A stretch of DNA of 64,000 nucleotides from Crotalaria pallida. Lineage: Eukaryota > Streptophyta > Magnoliopsida > Fabales > Fabaceae. The position numbers were made by a program, and so were the translations under genes. Positions within the stretch are counted from its first letter, which is position 1, and each line of letters begins with the position of its first letter. The notes below the pieces were generated by a model. The model was not told the DNA's origin. It was given only the letters and a program-made list of their open reading frames with translations, and ran no database searches. Positions 33,442-44,722 of the stretch are shown here, piece after piece. Location of the stretch: positions 118,479,290 to 118,543,289 of the forward strand of contig CM075649.1 in NCBI GenBank assembly GCA_037953625.1, read 5' to 3'.

Positions 33442-33657
33442 GCACTCAACAGTGCGTTGTATTCCTAGGTATACAACAATTCGTACATTCACCTAGAATG
33501 TACACGACAAGCTTGGAATCCATGCCACCCGAGCATATCCCGTCATCCAAATGGTATAACCATATCGGCATCCACTAAGCCGACCACGTCAACGACGTGT
33601 CATCAAGCAAGCGTATTGGCAATCCCAGAGGCCCTCCACATGTTTAACCAAAACATG
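33442..33657 (-). promoter_or_regulatory. Hairpin cluster in C 3' LTR
   Basis: GCACT-CAAC-AGTGC (33442-33455), GTTGTAT/ATACAAC (33456-33477, loop TCCTAGGT), GTACATTC-ACCTA-GAATGTAC (33483-33503), TCGGC/GCCGA (33565-33583), CACGT-CAACG-ACGTG (33585-33599), CATGTTT-AACCA-AAACATG (33639-33657). Same position relative to the frame as the C' array. Present in all C-family copies (about 41640-41880, 49810-50060, 52797-53045, 56400-56650). Confidence 0.7.
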
Positions 33658-33900
33658 ACATACGTCCTACCATCCAAACTCCAGAATGAATGCATTACTT
33701 AGTTAAAAAGGAATTGATTGATGTATTATTCTTTTATTAATATCTTACGCGCCCTCCGAGCAACGTATCATTATCCAAATGAAAACATCACAACGTCAGT
33801 CAATTTCCTTTTAAGCTCAGAATCGCTTGGTTTATTGTTCTTTAAGTGTTACAAAATGATTTAGAATTGAAAATGGTATTTTTAAGTTTCTGACTAAAAA

Positions 33901-34231
33901 TACTCGAGTGTTTTCCATAATACTCGAGTAGTTTATCAGTTTCCAGATTTTACTCGAGTAGTTCATAATTATACTCAAGTCGTTCATGTCTTTTTAGAGA
34001 TTTAACTTTTCAGATCTTCATAAATATACTCGAGTAATTCATGAGATACTCGAGTAGTTCATTACCCAGAATACTCGAGTAGTTCATGTATTACTCGAGT
34101 TGTTCATCAATTTTTACTCTTGTTGCATCTGAAATACTCGAGTGCCAAGCCTGATTCTCATGTTGGTGCGCCAATTTTCACACTGGTGCACCACGAAATA
34201 CTCGAGTGTTAAGCCATATACTCGAGTATTT
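33901..34231. repeat. TACTCGAGTA palindrome array, C 3' LTR
   Basis: About ten exact CTCGAG palindromes plus a degenerate one in 330 bp, mostly as (A)TACTCGAGT(A), often followed by GTTCAT. Two more at 35262-35292 near the start of the LTR. Spacing is irregular, so it is an interspersed cluster, not a tandem repeat. Confidence 0.85.
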
Positions 34232-35124
34232 CCAGACAGAACAGACTGAAAACTTGGTTTTTACATACCATTTCAATTTCTAAACATTTTTAACCTAAAC
34301 CAATGATCAAAACAGTTCATATACCATATATTGAACATGTTACAACGCTTAATACATATCAAATTACAGATTTGACAGAGGATTCATCAATCATGCATAA
34401 AATACACATTTTAACAACTCAACACCTCAAATTGCATAATAAGCACAATTCTCATGAAATAAAGTTCATTTAAGCTTGTATGCATGATTTAGAACTTGCT
34501 CAACACAGTTTTAGAGCAAAGCTTGGTCTCCAAACCAAAGATCCTATTCAATCTAAGCCCTTAGAGCCTCTTGGTGGCTCTCTAACACAATTAATGGAAT
34601 TTAATCTCTATCTAGTGAATATAATTACTTCCCCTTACCTCTCAGACGTGAATCAACAAAGGATTGACAAGAAAAGGGTCCACAATTCTCAGATCAACTT
34701 CAAGCATCACATGCAGAGCATTTTGAGTGCATCACCAAAATGGAATTGGTTCACACATGAAACAGAGAATAAAATTAGGGAAATTAGATTTTCTAGACTC
34801 TATGCAACATAATCTAACTAAAGAAACCGAATTTAAGACTCAGGGACTCATGAGCTTACCAGAATCAATGATCAAAGTAAGCTCCAGACCAAGACTTGAC
34901 CAGCAACAGCTTCACTTCCAAGCTCCAATTCTCCCAATACACTCACTCAATCCTCACAATTTTGGTGTTTATACAAAGCTCGTGATGTGAGCTTTGTATT
35001 CGTGTATCACTCAAATCTTAACACTCAGAATTGAAGAAGAATCGAAGGCAACAAATCTGAAACCCTAACTTCATCCACAAATGCAAGTTTGATCAAAATC
35101 TTCAGCTTAATGGTGTTGATGAGC

Positions 35125-35131
35125 TTAAATA
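35125..35131 (-). promoter_or_regulatory. TATA-like box, C 3' LTR
   Basis: Minus strand TATTTAA in CCTATTTAAGCTCAT, about 420 nt after the LTR 5' end. Conserved at 43359-43365, 51336-51342 and, as TATATAA, at 58714-58720. If used, U3 is about 0.45 kb and more than 3 kb of the LTR is transcribed. Confidence 0.5.
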
Positions 35132-35552
35132 GGCAAAGAAGACTTCCATTCACAACGACACGAAAGCTTTGAGGTGTTGTGGAGGGAGTATTCGTGGCAA
35201 GAAGAGGAAATCGTTGATGGTGACTCACCAAATGCACTAACTCGTGCAACTCAGACCAGAATACTCGAGTTTTCCGAGAAATACTCGAGTATTTTGCCCC
35301 ATTTTTGAAAAATAATTATTTTATTTACTTTCCCTCCAAAACCTTTCCTATAATTGCTTCTAGGTCCCAACCCAGGGACTAATATGCAAAACATTTATTT
35401 TATGCATTATAATATTTATTAAATAATTTCACACACATAAACTAGTTACATGAATACGCATTTTAATCAAGGATTAATATAAAAATCATTAATTATAATT
35501 AAATTATAATTAACATTTCATTAATCGGGGATTAAAATTTTGGGGTGTTACA

Positions 35553-35567
35553 CTACTCCCCCACTTA
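35553..35567 (-). other. Polypurine tract of element C
   Basis: Minus strand AAGTGGGGGAGTAG immediately before the 3' LTR. Confidence 0.88.
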
Positions 35568-35594
35568 CAAGGAATTTCGTCCCCGAAATTCAAC

Positions 35595-36167
35595 TCATAC
35601 AAACAACTCAGGATAATCCTGACGCATCTTATCCTCTAATTCCCAAGAGGCTTCTATCACATCACCACAAACCCAGACGACTTTGACCAGACGAATATCC
35701 TTCCCTCTAAGCTGCTTGATCCTTCGGTCTTCAATGCGCACAGGCTTAGCTTCGAAGGTTAAGTTCTCATGAATTTCTAGGTCATCAGGTTGGATTCTAA
35801 GAACAATGGTGGGGTCATGGACATATCTTTTCAACTGAGACACATGAAATACATTGTGTAGGTTATCTAGTGACGGGGGTAAGGCTAATTGATAGGCTAC
35901 GGGGCCGATTCTTTTGAGAATCTGATAGGGACCAATAAACTTAGGTGATAGTTTCTGAGTTTTCAAGGCTCTACTAACACCTTTGGTTGGAACTATTCTA
36001 ATGAACACATGGTCACCTTCGGCAAACTCTAAAGGTTTCCTCCTCCTATCAGCGTAGCTTTTCTGCCTACTCTAAGCTGTCCTCATCTTCTCTTGTATCA
36101 TCTTCATCTTCTCCGTGGCTTCTTGCACAAAATCTGGTCAAACCAACGAATTCTCCCCCACTCGAAA
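35595..36167 (-). pseudogene. pol: Element C integrase C-terminus and chromodomain
   Basis: Last part of the polyprotein, same frame as the upstream pieces. An open stretch of 137 codons (36008-35595) carries the integrase GPY/F module (K-F-I-G-P-Y near residue 23) and a C-terminal chromodomain-like segment (about 90-137: VRIEDRRIKQLRGK, VKVVW, SWELEDKMRQDYP), which in chromoviruses steers insertion to certain chromatin. Between 36170 and 36010 the frame is interrupted by three in-frame stops (a TAG for a likely Trp, a TGA, and a TAG), all explicable by single transitions. Decayed, non-functional. Confidence 0.85.
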
Positions 36168-37280
36168 CTAGCACAACGGTGTCTGACACTTCCTTCCATA
36201 CAGAGCTTCAAATGGTGCCATGCCAATGCTCGTATGATAACTGTTGTTGTACGTGAATTCCACGAGCGGCAACATTCGCTCCCAACTTCCTTGGTCTTCC
36301 AAAGCACAAGCCCTCAAGATGTCCTCCAATGACTGAATAGTCCTCTCCGTTTGACCATCAGTCTGAGGGTGGTATGCAGAACTCAAATTCAATCTTGAAG
36401 CCAAGGCTCTATGTAGATCTTGCCAAAGCTTTGATGTAAACCTCGGATCGCGATCTGACACGATGCTTGATGGTACCCCATGCAGACGAACAACTTCCTT
36501 GACATACAACTGAGTGAGCTTTTCCAAAGAATAGCGCATATTTACGGGAATGAAATGCGCCGACTTGGTTAAACGATCCACAATCACCCAGATTGCATCA
36601 TGACCAGTAGCAGTCCTTGGCAATCCCGACACAAAATCCATCGAGATACTATCCCATTTCCACTGCGGAATTTCCAAGGAAAGTAACTCTCCTCCTGGCC
36701 TTTGATGTTCCACTTTCGCCTTCTGACACACCAAACAACATGCCACGTACCTAGCCACGTCCTTCTTTAAACCAGGCCACCTAAATACCTTCTTCAAATC
36801 CTGATACATTTTGGTAGCTCCCGGATGCATACTCATTTTGCTCTTATGTGCTTCGTCCAAAATCATCCTCTTTACTTCCAGATCATTAGGAACACAAATC
36901 CTTGTTCGAAAACGAAGGATTCTATCCTTCCCCTCTTGAAACTCCAACTCCTTGCCTTCTTCCATAAGCTTCTTCTTTTCTTTATGTCCTTCATCTATAT
37001 GTTGCAATTCCCGAATTCTTTGCAGAAATTCATTAGTAATCTGCAACATCCCCATCTTGATATTGGTTGGCTCCACTTGCATCGTCAGACTCATGTCTCT
37101 AAATTCCTCTATTAGTGCAGCTTCTCTGACCATCATTGCACTGATGTATATTGCCTTTCTACTCAATGCATCCGCCACGACGTTTCCCTTCCCAGGATGG
37201 TAATAGAGCTCGAACTCATAATCCTTCAAAAACTCCATCCATCGACGCTGCCTCATATTCAACTCTTTTTGATTAAAGAG
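36168..37280 (-). pseudogene. pol: Element C RNase H tail and integrase
   Basis: Open for 364 codons from the first Met after an in-frame stop. Residues 1-36 are the end of RNase H (H-P-G-K, V-A-D-A-L-S-R). The integrase zinc module is H139, H146, C176, C179. The catalytic core D209 (SMDF), D270 (SDRDPRF) and E306 (TDGQTERT) has 35 residues between the second D and E, the DD35E pattern. Integrase inserts the cDNA into the chromosome. Core residues are intact, but the piece is cut off from the rest by stops on both sides. Confidence 0.92.
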
Positions 37281-39908
37281 TTATTTTAAACTCTTATGGT
37301 CACTAAACACCCGGAACGTAGTGCCATAGAGATAGTGCCTCCAGATTTTTAATGCAAACACCACAGCTGCAAGCTCCAGATCATGAGTTGGATAGTTCAT
37401 TTCATGAACTTTTAGCTGTCTCGAGGCATAGGCGACGACTTTCCCTTCTTGCATCAAAACACTCCCAAGACCTTGTTTCGATGCGTCACAATACACATAA
37501 AAAATCTTCTGTGTATTGGGCAGAACCAATACAGGAGATGATGTCAACCTTTCCTTCAACTCTTGAAAACTCCTTTCACATTTCTCATCCCATAGGAATG
37601 GTTGATCTTTCCGAGTCAACTTCGTCAGAGGTAATGCGATCTTCGAGAATCCTTCAATAAACCTTCTATAATAACCAGCCAAACCAAGAAAGCTTCTCAC
37701 CTCCATGACCGACATTGGTTGCTCCCACTGCAAGACCGAACTTACTTTCGTCGGATCAACGGCTATTCCTCTATCCGAAATCACATGCCCCAAGAACATA
37801 ACCTCCTTCAGCCAGAACTCACACTTTGTAAGTTTGGCGTACAGCTGCTTCTCCTTCAGGATACTCAACACTATCCTCAAGTGTTCAGCATGCTCCTCCG
37901 GGATCTTAGAGTAAATAAGGATATCATCAATGAACACAACCACGAATGAATCTAAATAAGGTCTAAAGATTCGATTCATGTAGTCCATGAAGATAGCTGG
38001 TGCATTAGTCAATCCGAACGGCATCACGACATACTCATAATGTCCGTATCGAGATCGAAATGCAGTCTTAGAGATATCCTCTTCTCTAATCCTGATCTGA
38101 TGGTATCCTGACCTCAGATCAATCTTGGAAAATATTGAAGCTCCACGAACTTGATCCATAAGGTCATCTATCCTCGGCAATGGATACTTGTTCTTGATGG
38201 TCACCTTATTCAGCTGCCGATAATCGATGCACATCCTCATGCTACCATCTTTCTTCTTGACAAACAGAACTGGAGCACCCCAAGGTGACACACTTGGTCG
38301 GATCATCTGTTTTTGCAATAGTTCCTCAATTTGCTTCTTCATTTCAGCCATTTCCGGTGGTGCCATTCTATAAGGAGCAATAGAAATGGGATCAGCTCCC
38401 GGAACTAAGTCGATACCGAATTCAATAGGGATCTCATCAGCAAAAACTTCCGGAAAGTCTCTGACAATAGGGATCTCTTCCATCCTTGGACCATTCTCCT
38501 CCACCTCAGTGTTGAACAGACACACGTAGCCGGAGGATTTTGGGTTTCTATAGGTCACTATTTTTCTATCACAATCGATGATCACTTGGTTTTGACTTAA
38601 CCAGTCCATTCCCAAGATCACATCTAATTGTGCCAAGGGTAAGCAGATCAAATCTACTTTAGAGGTTTGTCCTAACACTTCTATACAACAGTTAAGACAT
38701 GCTCTAGAAACAACTACAGGAGCATTAGTAGGGGTTTCTACTTGCAAAACATAAGGTAATTCAGACACAGATAAACTTAGCCGATCTACACATTCATATG
38801 AAACAAATGAATGTGTACCACCTAAATCAAACAGAGCATAACAAGGCTGACCATTAAGCAAGTATTTACCTTGCACCAGATCAGAAGACCGACTTGCTTC
38901 CACACCATTAAGGGTGAAAACCCTTCCTTGAGCCATAGGCCTCTCTGCAGCCCCTCTTGAGTTGGCTTTGGCCGGTTCCTTGCAGTCTCTTGCAAAATGT
39001 CCTGGCTTACCACAATTAAAGCAGCCACTTGTTCCCCAGCAGACACGGCCATAGTGGTTGCGCTTGCACTTGTCGCAGAATGGAGCCTCGCTCCGAAAAT
39101 TCCTTCCATCCGAACCACCAGCTTTTCCCTTGCCTTTCCCTCGGTGATCATACGGACCTTTGCCTCTGTTATTGAAACCTTTACGCCTCTGGGGTCCATA
39201 GCTCTGATTGTCCTTCCTCTCTGAGGCTTGCACCTCCTCAGCCTTTGTGTCGTCTTCATACATCCTACACATGTCCACCAGTGCAGGAAAGCTTAGAATC
39301 CGCCGGTAGCTGAAAATCGACTTCAACTTGGGCCTCAAGCCTCCTTCAAACTTTATGCACTTGTTCCTTTCATCCGAATTGTTCTGATAATATGGAGAGT
39401 ACTTCATCAGCTCCTCAAATTTGGCTGCGTACTCACCCACACTCATGTTCCCTTGCTTCAGCTGCAAGAATTTCGCCTCCTTCTTTCTCCTTAGATCTTC
39501 AGGGAAATACTTATGGAGAAACTTCTCCATGAAGACACCCCAACTCACATCCCTTCCTTCATATTGCAAAAGCTGCATCGTGTGATTCCACCAATTCTCA
39601 GCTTCATCCTCTAACATGTAGGTTGCATACGCCACCTTTTGAGCATCAGAACACTCCAACGTTCTCAGAATCTTATCCATGGTGTGAATCCACTTATTGG
39701 CCTCTTCCGGTTTAAATCCTCCTTCAAACTTTGGCGGATTGCAACTCCTAAAATCAGCCAGAGTCTTCGCCTCAGTGTTACCCACATTACACTGATGAGG
39801 CGGGTTAACCGGTTGAGATGGTTGCTGAGTTTGTCGTTGCATAGCCTCCAACACCGTGGTGATTGGTTCTAACATCGCGTTGGTGTGATTTTGGTTTCTA
39901 GTTGCCAT
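37281..39908 (-). pseudogene. gag-pol: Element C Gag, protease, reverse transcriptase, RNase H
   Basis: Open frame from ATG 39908-39906; the frame also contains an ATG ten codons upstream, but the copy at 54746 supports this start. Numbered from that upstream ATG: Gag capsid region 60-200, zinc knuckle CFNCGKPGHFARDC 306-319 with a second Cys/His cluster 288-300, protease 366-455, RT 545-720 with FIDD at 669-672 (usual YIDD or FIDD), RNase H with D818, E855, D880. The protease active site reads D-L-G at 371-373 instead of D-S/T-G, so the enzyme should be dead. The frame ends at a TAA (37283-37281) inside RNase H, in phase with 36168-37280. One Gag-Pol frame is usual in Tekay elements. Confidence 0.93.
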
Positions 39909-40181
39909 ATAAGACCTGCGTTGTGGGCTTATGGTCATGTATGTTGAACTAAAGAAACTTCCATTACACCACTTATACTAAGACTATAACCTAAACGTCT
40001 AAATCTACAATCAATTGTGTCTTGTACCCAAAAGGGACAACATACACACAATTCAAAGGTATCTAAAGCTCAACAAGCAAAATAATATCATTCAAAATAA
40101 TGTAAATGCCCTGAAGATACCTGCTTAATGTTGATGGCTATCTTTCTGAAACTACTTCCACTACTACAGGATCTGACTTTT

Positions 40182-40193
40182 GCTCTGATACCA
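40182..40193 (-). other. Primer-binding site, initiator tRNA-Met (element C)
   Basis: Minus strand TGGTATCAGAGC, 5 nt after the 5' LTR. Confidence 0.93.
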
Positions 40194-40918
40194 CTAAGTG
40201 TGACACCCTTCCTAATTACCCAAGTATAATATAGTACTTAAGCTATTATATTGGATAATATATGGACTTGTGAGTATTAAGAAAATATGTAAGTGAAATT
40301 TTTCTTTTCAAAGCGGGTGTACAAATCAACACTTGGAATTCTTGGAGAATAAACACTAAAGCATTTCGAAACAGTTGTATCGAATTCGGCGATTTCTAAA
40401 ACCTTTTCAAAAGTCGGGTAACATTCGTCTTTTGGAATCGTATTTATATCATAGAAAATAACTGAAGCTACCCTTGCTTTATTTGATAGAACTGATACCA
40501 TCGAATAGTTTTCACAGCCGAACTCTCAAATAGATTAAATCAGAGTAAGCGGAAATTATCGGACTATGCCATGGATAGGAATATAAACATAGGTTTTATA
40601 TATAGGAAAGTCATAAGTACATAGCCCAACATCAGAGTCTCCAAGTTCCAAAATATACAAGTCCAAAAACAGATCTACATAGCAGTGTAACCAAAACCCT
40701 AGAGTACTCCAAAAGTATATCTACAACATATATACATAACCAAAATATAACTCTAAGGGTGGTCACGTAGATCTGGCATCATCAGATGTAGTAGTAGTGA
40801 TAGCAGTAGTCTCCAAGAAGCAAAAGTAGTAAGGTAGTAGCATCATCATCAACACAGCAGCAACAAGATCTCCTCCATAGCATCCACACATCGGATCCTC
40901 TGATCCTCATCACATACC

Positions 40919-41401
40919 CTATGCACATACCAAGGGATAATCGTCCCTCCAATCACTCCTAGTAGAATGCACGACAGGCTCTCTCTCACTCTCGTCCTCC
41001 ACCGGATCCTCCTCGATCTCATCCGAGGGAGAGTGTACCCTACCACTGGGTACCGGGTCAGGTGATGGTGAAACCCTGACTGGGCTCCTCGGATCAGAAG
41101 GGGGAGTCTCCTCGCGGACGACTCTCGAGGTAGAAGGGTGAGAGCGGGTAGGTCGAAAATGAAAGCTGTGATAAGAGCGAGCTGGTCGCATGGGAGGTGG
41201 TCCATGGTAAGTATAAAACGGGGGTACGTGCATAGTGTATATGATGGGAATCCTAAACCTACGAGGACGGAATTGCATCAGCGGGTTCGGGTAGTAGAAG
41301 GTAATCTCTACCTCCCCCTCGAACACCGCGCGATGGTCCTCATAGATCCATATGCCACTAGGAAGTGGCCGGATCTCGATGCAAGCAATGTAACGAGACA
41401 T
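40919..41401 (-). CDS. LTR-encoded protein of element C, 5' LTR copy
   Basis: Same frame as 32713-33183, with a few substitutions (for example MQF for MRF, and ESERE in the acidic tail). The usual stop after DWRDD-P is altered so that the frame runs on for a few codons and ends PLVCA. Otherwise intact. It lies about 720 nt before the LTR 3' end, and so in the transcribed leader of the genomic RNA, upstream of gag. Confidence 0.65.
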   Translation of the reverse strand: MSRYIACIEIRPLPSGIWIYEDHRAVFEGEVEITFYYPNPLMQFRPRRFRIPIIYTMHVPPFYTYHGPPPMRPARSYHSFHFRPTRSHPSTSRVVREETPPSDPRSPVRVSPSPDPVPSGRVHSPSDEIEEDPVEDESEREPVVHSTRSDWRDDYPLVCA

Positions 41402-41404
41402 CAC

Positions 41405-43093
41405 CTACAAGGGCATAGGGGTAAGCAATTCTATACACATAATCAACAGAGAATAAATTGTGCAATTTGAGTATGTAAATATGCATCAATTTATAACAAT
41501 CATATATAACACTTAGCAGTTAGTTAATGCACATAGGATGCTCACACTTGTTTCGTTTATCATAATTAATTTAAATGAGTGGCATGATGCATGGATTTAG
41601 CTCTCAAGCCTATCTCCATCATTCTATGTCACTCTCTGACGTCCATCCCAGACAACCTAGCACTCAACAGTGCGTTGTATTCCTAGGTATACAACAATTC
41701 GTACATTCACCTAGAATGTACACGACAAGCTTGGAATCCATGCCACCCGAGCATATCCCGTCATCCAAACGGACCGTCATCCAAACGGTATAACCATATC
41801 GGCATCCACTAAGCCGACCACGTCAACGACGTGTCATCAAGCAAGCGTATTGGCACTCCCAGAGGCCCTCCACATGTTTAACCAAAATATGATATACGTC
41901 CTACCATCCAAACTCCAGAATGAATCCATTACTTAGTTAAAAAGGAATTGATTGACGTATTATTCTTTTATTAATATCTTACGTGCCCTTCGAGCAACGT
42001 ATCATTATCCAAATGAAAACATCACAATGTCAGTCAATTTCCTTTTAAGCTCAGAATCACTTGGTTTATTGTTCTTTAAGTGTTACAAAATGATTTAGAA
42101 TTGAAAATGGTATTTTTAAGTTTCTGACTAAAAATACTCGAGTGTTTTCCATAATACTCGAGTAGTTTATCAGTTTCCATATTTTACTCGAGTAGTTCAT
42201 AATTATACTCAAGTCGTTCATGTCTTTTTAGAGATTTAAGTTTTCATATCTTCATAAATATACTCGAGTAATTCATGAGATACTCGAGTAGTTCATTACC
42301 CAGAATACTCAAGTAGTTCATGTATTACTCGAGTTGTTCATCAATTTTTACTCTTGTTGCATCTGAAATACTCGAGTGCCAAGCCTGATTCTCAAGTTGG
42401 TGCGCCAATTTTCACACTGGTGCACCACGAAATACTCGAGTGTTAAGCCATATACTCGAGTATTTGCAGACAGAACAGACTGAAAACTTGGTTTTTACAT
42501 ACCATTTCAATTTCTAAACATTTTTAACCTAAACCAATGATCAAAACAGTTCATATACCATATATTGAACATGTTACAACGCTTAATACATATCAAATTA
42601 CAGATTTGACAGAGGATTCATCAATCATGCATAAAATACACATTTTAACAACTCAACACCTCAAATTGCATAATAAGCACAATTCTCATGAAATAAAGTT
42701 CATTTAAGCTTGTATGCATGATTTAGAACTTGCTCAACACAGTTTTAGAGCAAAGCTTGGTCTCCAAACCAAGGATCCTATTCAATCTAAGCCCTTAGAG
42801 CCTCTTGGTAGCTCTCTAACACAATTAATGGAATTTACTCTCTATCTAGTGAATATAATTACTTCCCCTTACCTCTCAGACGTGAATCAACAAAGGATTG
42901 ACAAGAAAAGGGTCCACAATTCTCAGATCAACTTCAAGCATCACATGCAGAGCATTTTGAGTGCATCACCAAAATGGAATTGGTTCACACATGAAACAGA
43001 GAATAAAATTAGGGAAATTAGATTTTCTAGACTCTATGCAACATAATCTAACTAAAGAAACCGAATTTGAGACTCAGAGACTCATGAGCTTAC
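41405..43093 (-). promoter_or_regulatory. Inferred intron in the 5' LTR of C
   Basis: GT at 43093-43092 in CTG|GTAAGC; AG at 41406-41405 in CCCTTGTAG; 1689 nt. Exon 1 would run from about 43330 to 43094 and has no long frame. Confidence 0.5.
42135..42466. repeat. TACTCGAGTA palindrome array, C 5' LTR
   Basis: Same cluster as 33901-34231; one unit is mutated to CTCAAG here but not in the 3' LTR. Two further units near 43495-43528. Confidence 0.85.
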
Positions 43094-43358
43094 CAGAATC
43101 AATGATCAAAGTAAGCTCCAGACCAAGACTTGACCAGCAACAGCTTCACTTCCAAGCTCCATTTCTCCCAATACACTCACTCAATCCTCACGATTTTGGT
43201 GTTTATACAAAGCTCGTGATGTGAGCTTTGTATTCGTGTATCACTCAAATCTTAACACTCGGAATTGAAGAAGAATCGAAGGCAACAAATCTGAAACCCT
43301 AACTTCATCAACAAATGCAAGTTTGATCAAAATCTTCAGCTTAATGGTGTTGATGAGC

Positions 43359-43365
43359 TTAAATA
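43359..43365 (-). promoter_or_regulatory. TATA-like box, C 5' LTR
   Basis: Minus strand TATTTAA, 420 nt from the LTR start; would drive the full-length element RNA. Confidence 0.5.
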
Positions 43366-44029
43366 GGCAAAGAAGACTTCCATGCACAACGACACGAAAG
43401 CTTTGATGTGTTGGGGAGGGAGTATTCGTGGCAAGAAGAGGAAATCGTTGATGGTGACTCACCAAACGCACTAACTCGTGCAAGTGAGACCAGAATACTC
43501 GAGTTTTCTGAGAAATACTCGAGTATTTTGCCCCATTTTTGAAAAATAATTATTTTATTTACTTTCCCTCCAAAACCTTTCCTATAATTGCTTCTAGGTC
43601 CCAACCCAGGGACTAATATGCAAAACATTTATTTTATGCATTATAATATTTATTAAATAATTTCACACACATAAACTAGTTACATGAATACGCATTTTAA
43701 TCAAGGATTAATATAAAAATCATTAATTATAATTAAATTATAATTAACATTTCATTAATCGGGGATTAAAATTTTGGGGTGTTACAACTTCGCACTCTCA
43801 TAACTCACGCGCATGTCTTTTAAAGTCTTTTAGTCTTTTTAATTATCCTATGGTCGGCCCATCCTTCGTGCAACCCTTCAACGAGTTCCGACCACTAACT
43901 TTGCACAAACTTTCTCTCATCATTTCTCACATAGCACAGAGTTGGGGTCACATCGCAATCTCAAGTCTCATTTCTCAAATCTTCTCAACATACTCCATCT
44001 CTCACAATCATCTCATTCCACAGTCTTTT

Positions 44030-44480
44030 CTCAAAACAATTTTTTTAAAACTATCTCAGAACACCTCTTTCATGAACTTTTACAAAACCTCATTTCACAA
44101 AGTTTCTGAAATCTCTTTTCACATCCTTCCACAAAACTTCTTTTCTAAACTTCTTTGAAAACACGTTTTATAACATTTCTCAGAACCTTTGTTCAAAACA
44201 TTTTCAAAAGAATTCCTTTTTACCAACCTTTTCTTAAAATTTTCTTTTCACCATTTTCCACAAAATTTCTTTTCCAAAAATCTTTTCAAAAAGTTTTTCT
44301 CAAAAACCTTTTTAAAAACTGCTTTTCATAACCTTTTACAGAAATCGCATTGTTGCTGGGCACTAGTGGAGGAGCAAGCTCAACTCAACACCAGTCCCAG
44401 AATAAAACCATGCTGAGTGCTAATAAAGGAGCAAGCTCGACTCGACACTAGTTCCCAGTCTAAAATCAAAAACAAAGGAG
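44030..44480 (-). repeat. Degenerate TTTTC/CAAAA array and duplicated GGAGCAAGCTC motif, D 3' LTR
   Basis: Array at 44030-44345, then two copies of the CTAGTGGAGGAGCAAGCTC-type motif (about 44362 and 44424), the inverted image of 7900-8420 in P. Confidence 0.65.
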
Positions 44481-44705
44481 CCCAGCTCCGTTCAGATCAC
44501 ATCCCATTCCATAATCGACATCACATTTCTCATCAATATCACTCTTCCCAGCTCTGGCTCGAACTCATCACTGTCATTCACTTTTTCCCCCAAATCTCAA
44601 TTCTTTATCTCTTCTCTCTTCCTCATCATTCTTTTCTAATCATACCTTTACTTTCAATCATATTACTCTCACAACTCATTCTTTTCCTTTTTATTTCTTT
44701 ATTCA

Positions 44706-44722
44706 GGACGTAACAGACGTCC
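44706..44722. repeat. GGACGT-AACAG-ACGTCC inverted repeat, D 3' LTR
   Basis: Perfect 6-bp arms; conserved in S, R and D 5' LTR. Confidence 0.6.

Larger units (their letters stand above)
33187..34859 (-). promoter_or_regulatory. Inferred intron in the 3' LTR of C
   Basis: Donor CTG|GTAAGC (GT at 34859-34858) and acceptor CCCTTGTAG (AG at 33188-33187), with CTTAC about 20 nt before the AG as branch point. 1673 nt. Both sites are conserved in the other full C-family LTRs. It encloses the CTCGAG array and the hairpin cluster. Splicing is predicted, not observed. Confidence 0.5.
31981..35552 (-). repeat. 3' LTR of element C
   Basis: Plus strand TATGACACCC (TG mutated to TA) to GGGGTGTTACA. Holds the complete inferred LTR gene. 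Differs from the 5' LTR by scattered substitutions and by lacking one copy of a 16-bp duplication near 33545. Confidence 0.93.
31981..43786 (-). mobile_element. Full-length Tekay-like Gypsy (chromovirus) element C
   Basis: LTRs 31981-35552 (3572 bp) and 40199-43786 (3588 bp), TSD ACTTC at 31976-31980 and 43787-43791, primer-binding site 40182-40193, PPT next to 35553, and gag-pol in the order Gag, protease, RT, RNase H, integrase, chromodomain. Order and C-terminal chromodomain make it a chromovirus; long LTRs and PPT type suggest Tekay/Del. Joining the flanks restores the D LTR sequence as seen at 61340-61370. The coding region has decayed. Confidence 0.95.
40199..43786 (-). repeat. 5' LTR of element C
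   Basis: TGTGACACCC to GGGGTGTTACA on the plus strand, 3588 bp, intact termini. In element sense: TATA-like box 43365-43359, exon 1, donor 43093, palindrome array 42466-42135, hairpins about 41880-41640, acceptor 41405, frame 41401-40919, 3' end. Confidence 0.95.

Noticed and set aside
37352..39872. Plus-strand frames opposite gag-pol of C
   Set aside because: Shadows of the polyprotein on the other strand.
44189..44416. Phe/Lys-rich frames in the TTTTC/CAAAA arrays (also 61708-62004 and 7993-8500)
   Set aside because: Low-complexity array read in frame; no conserved start, and the array is degenerate between copies.
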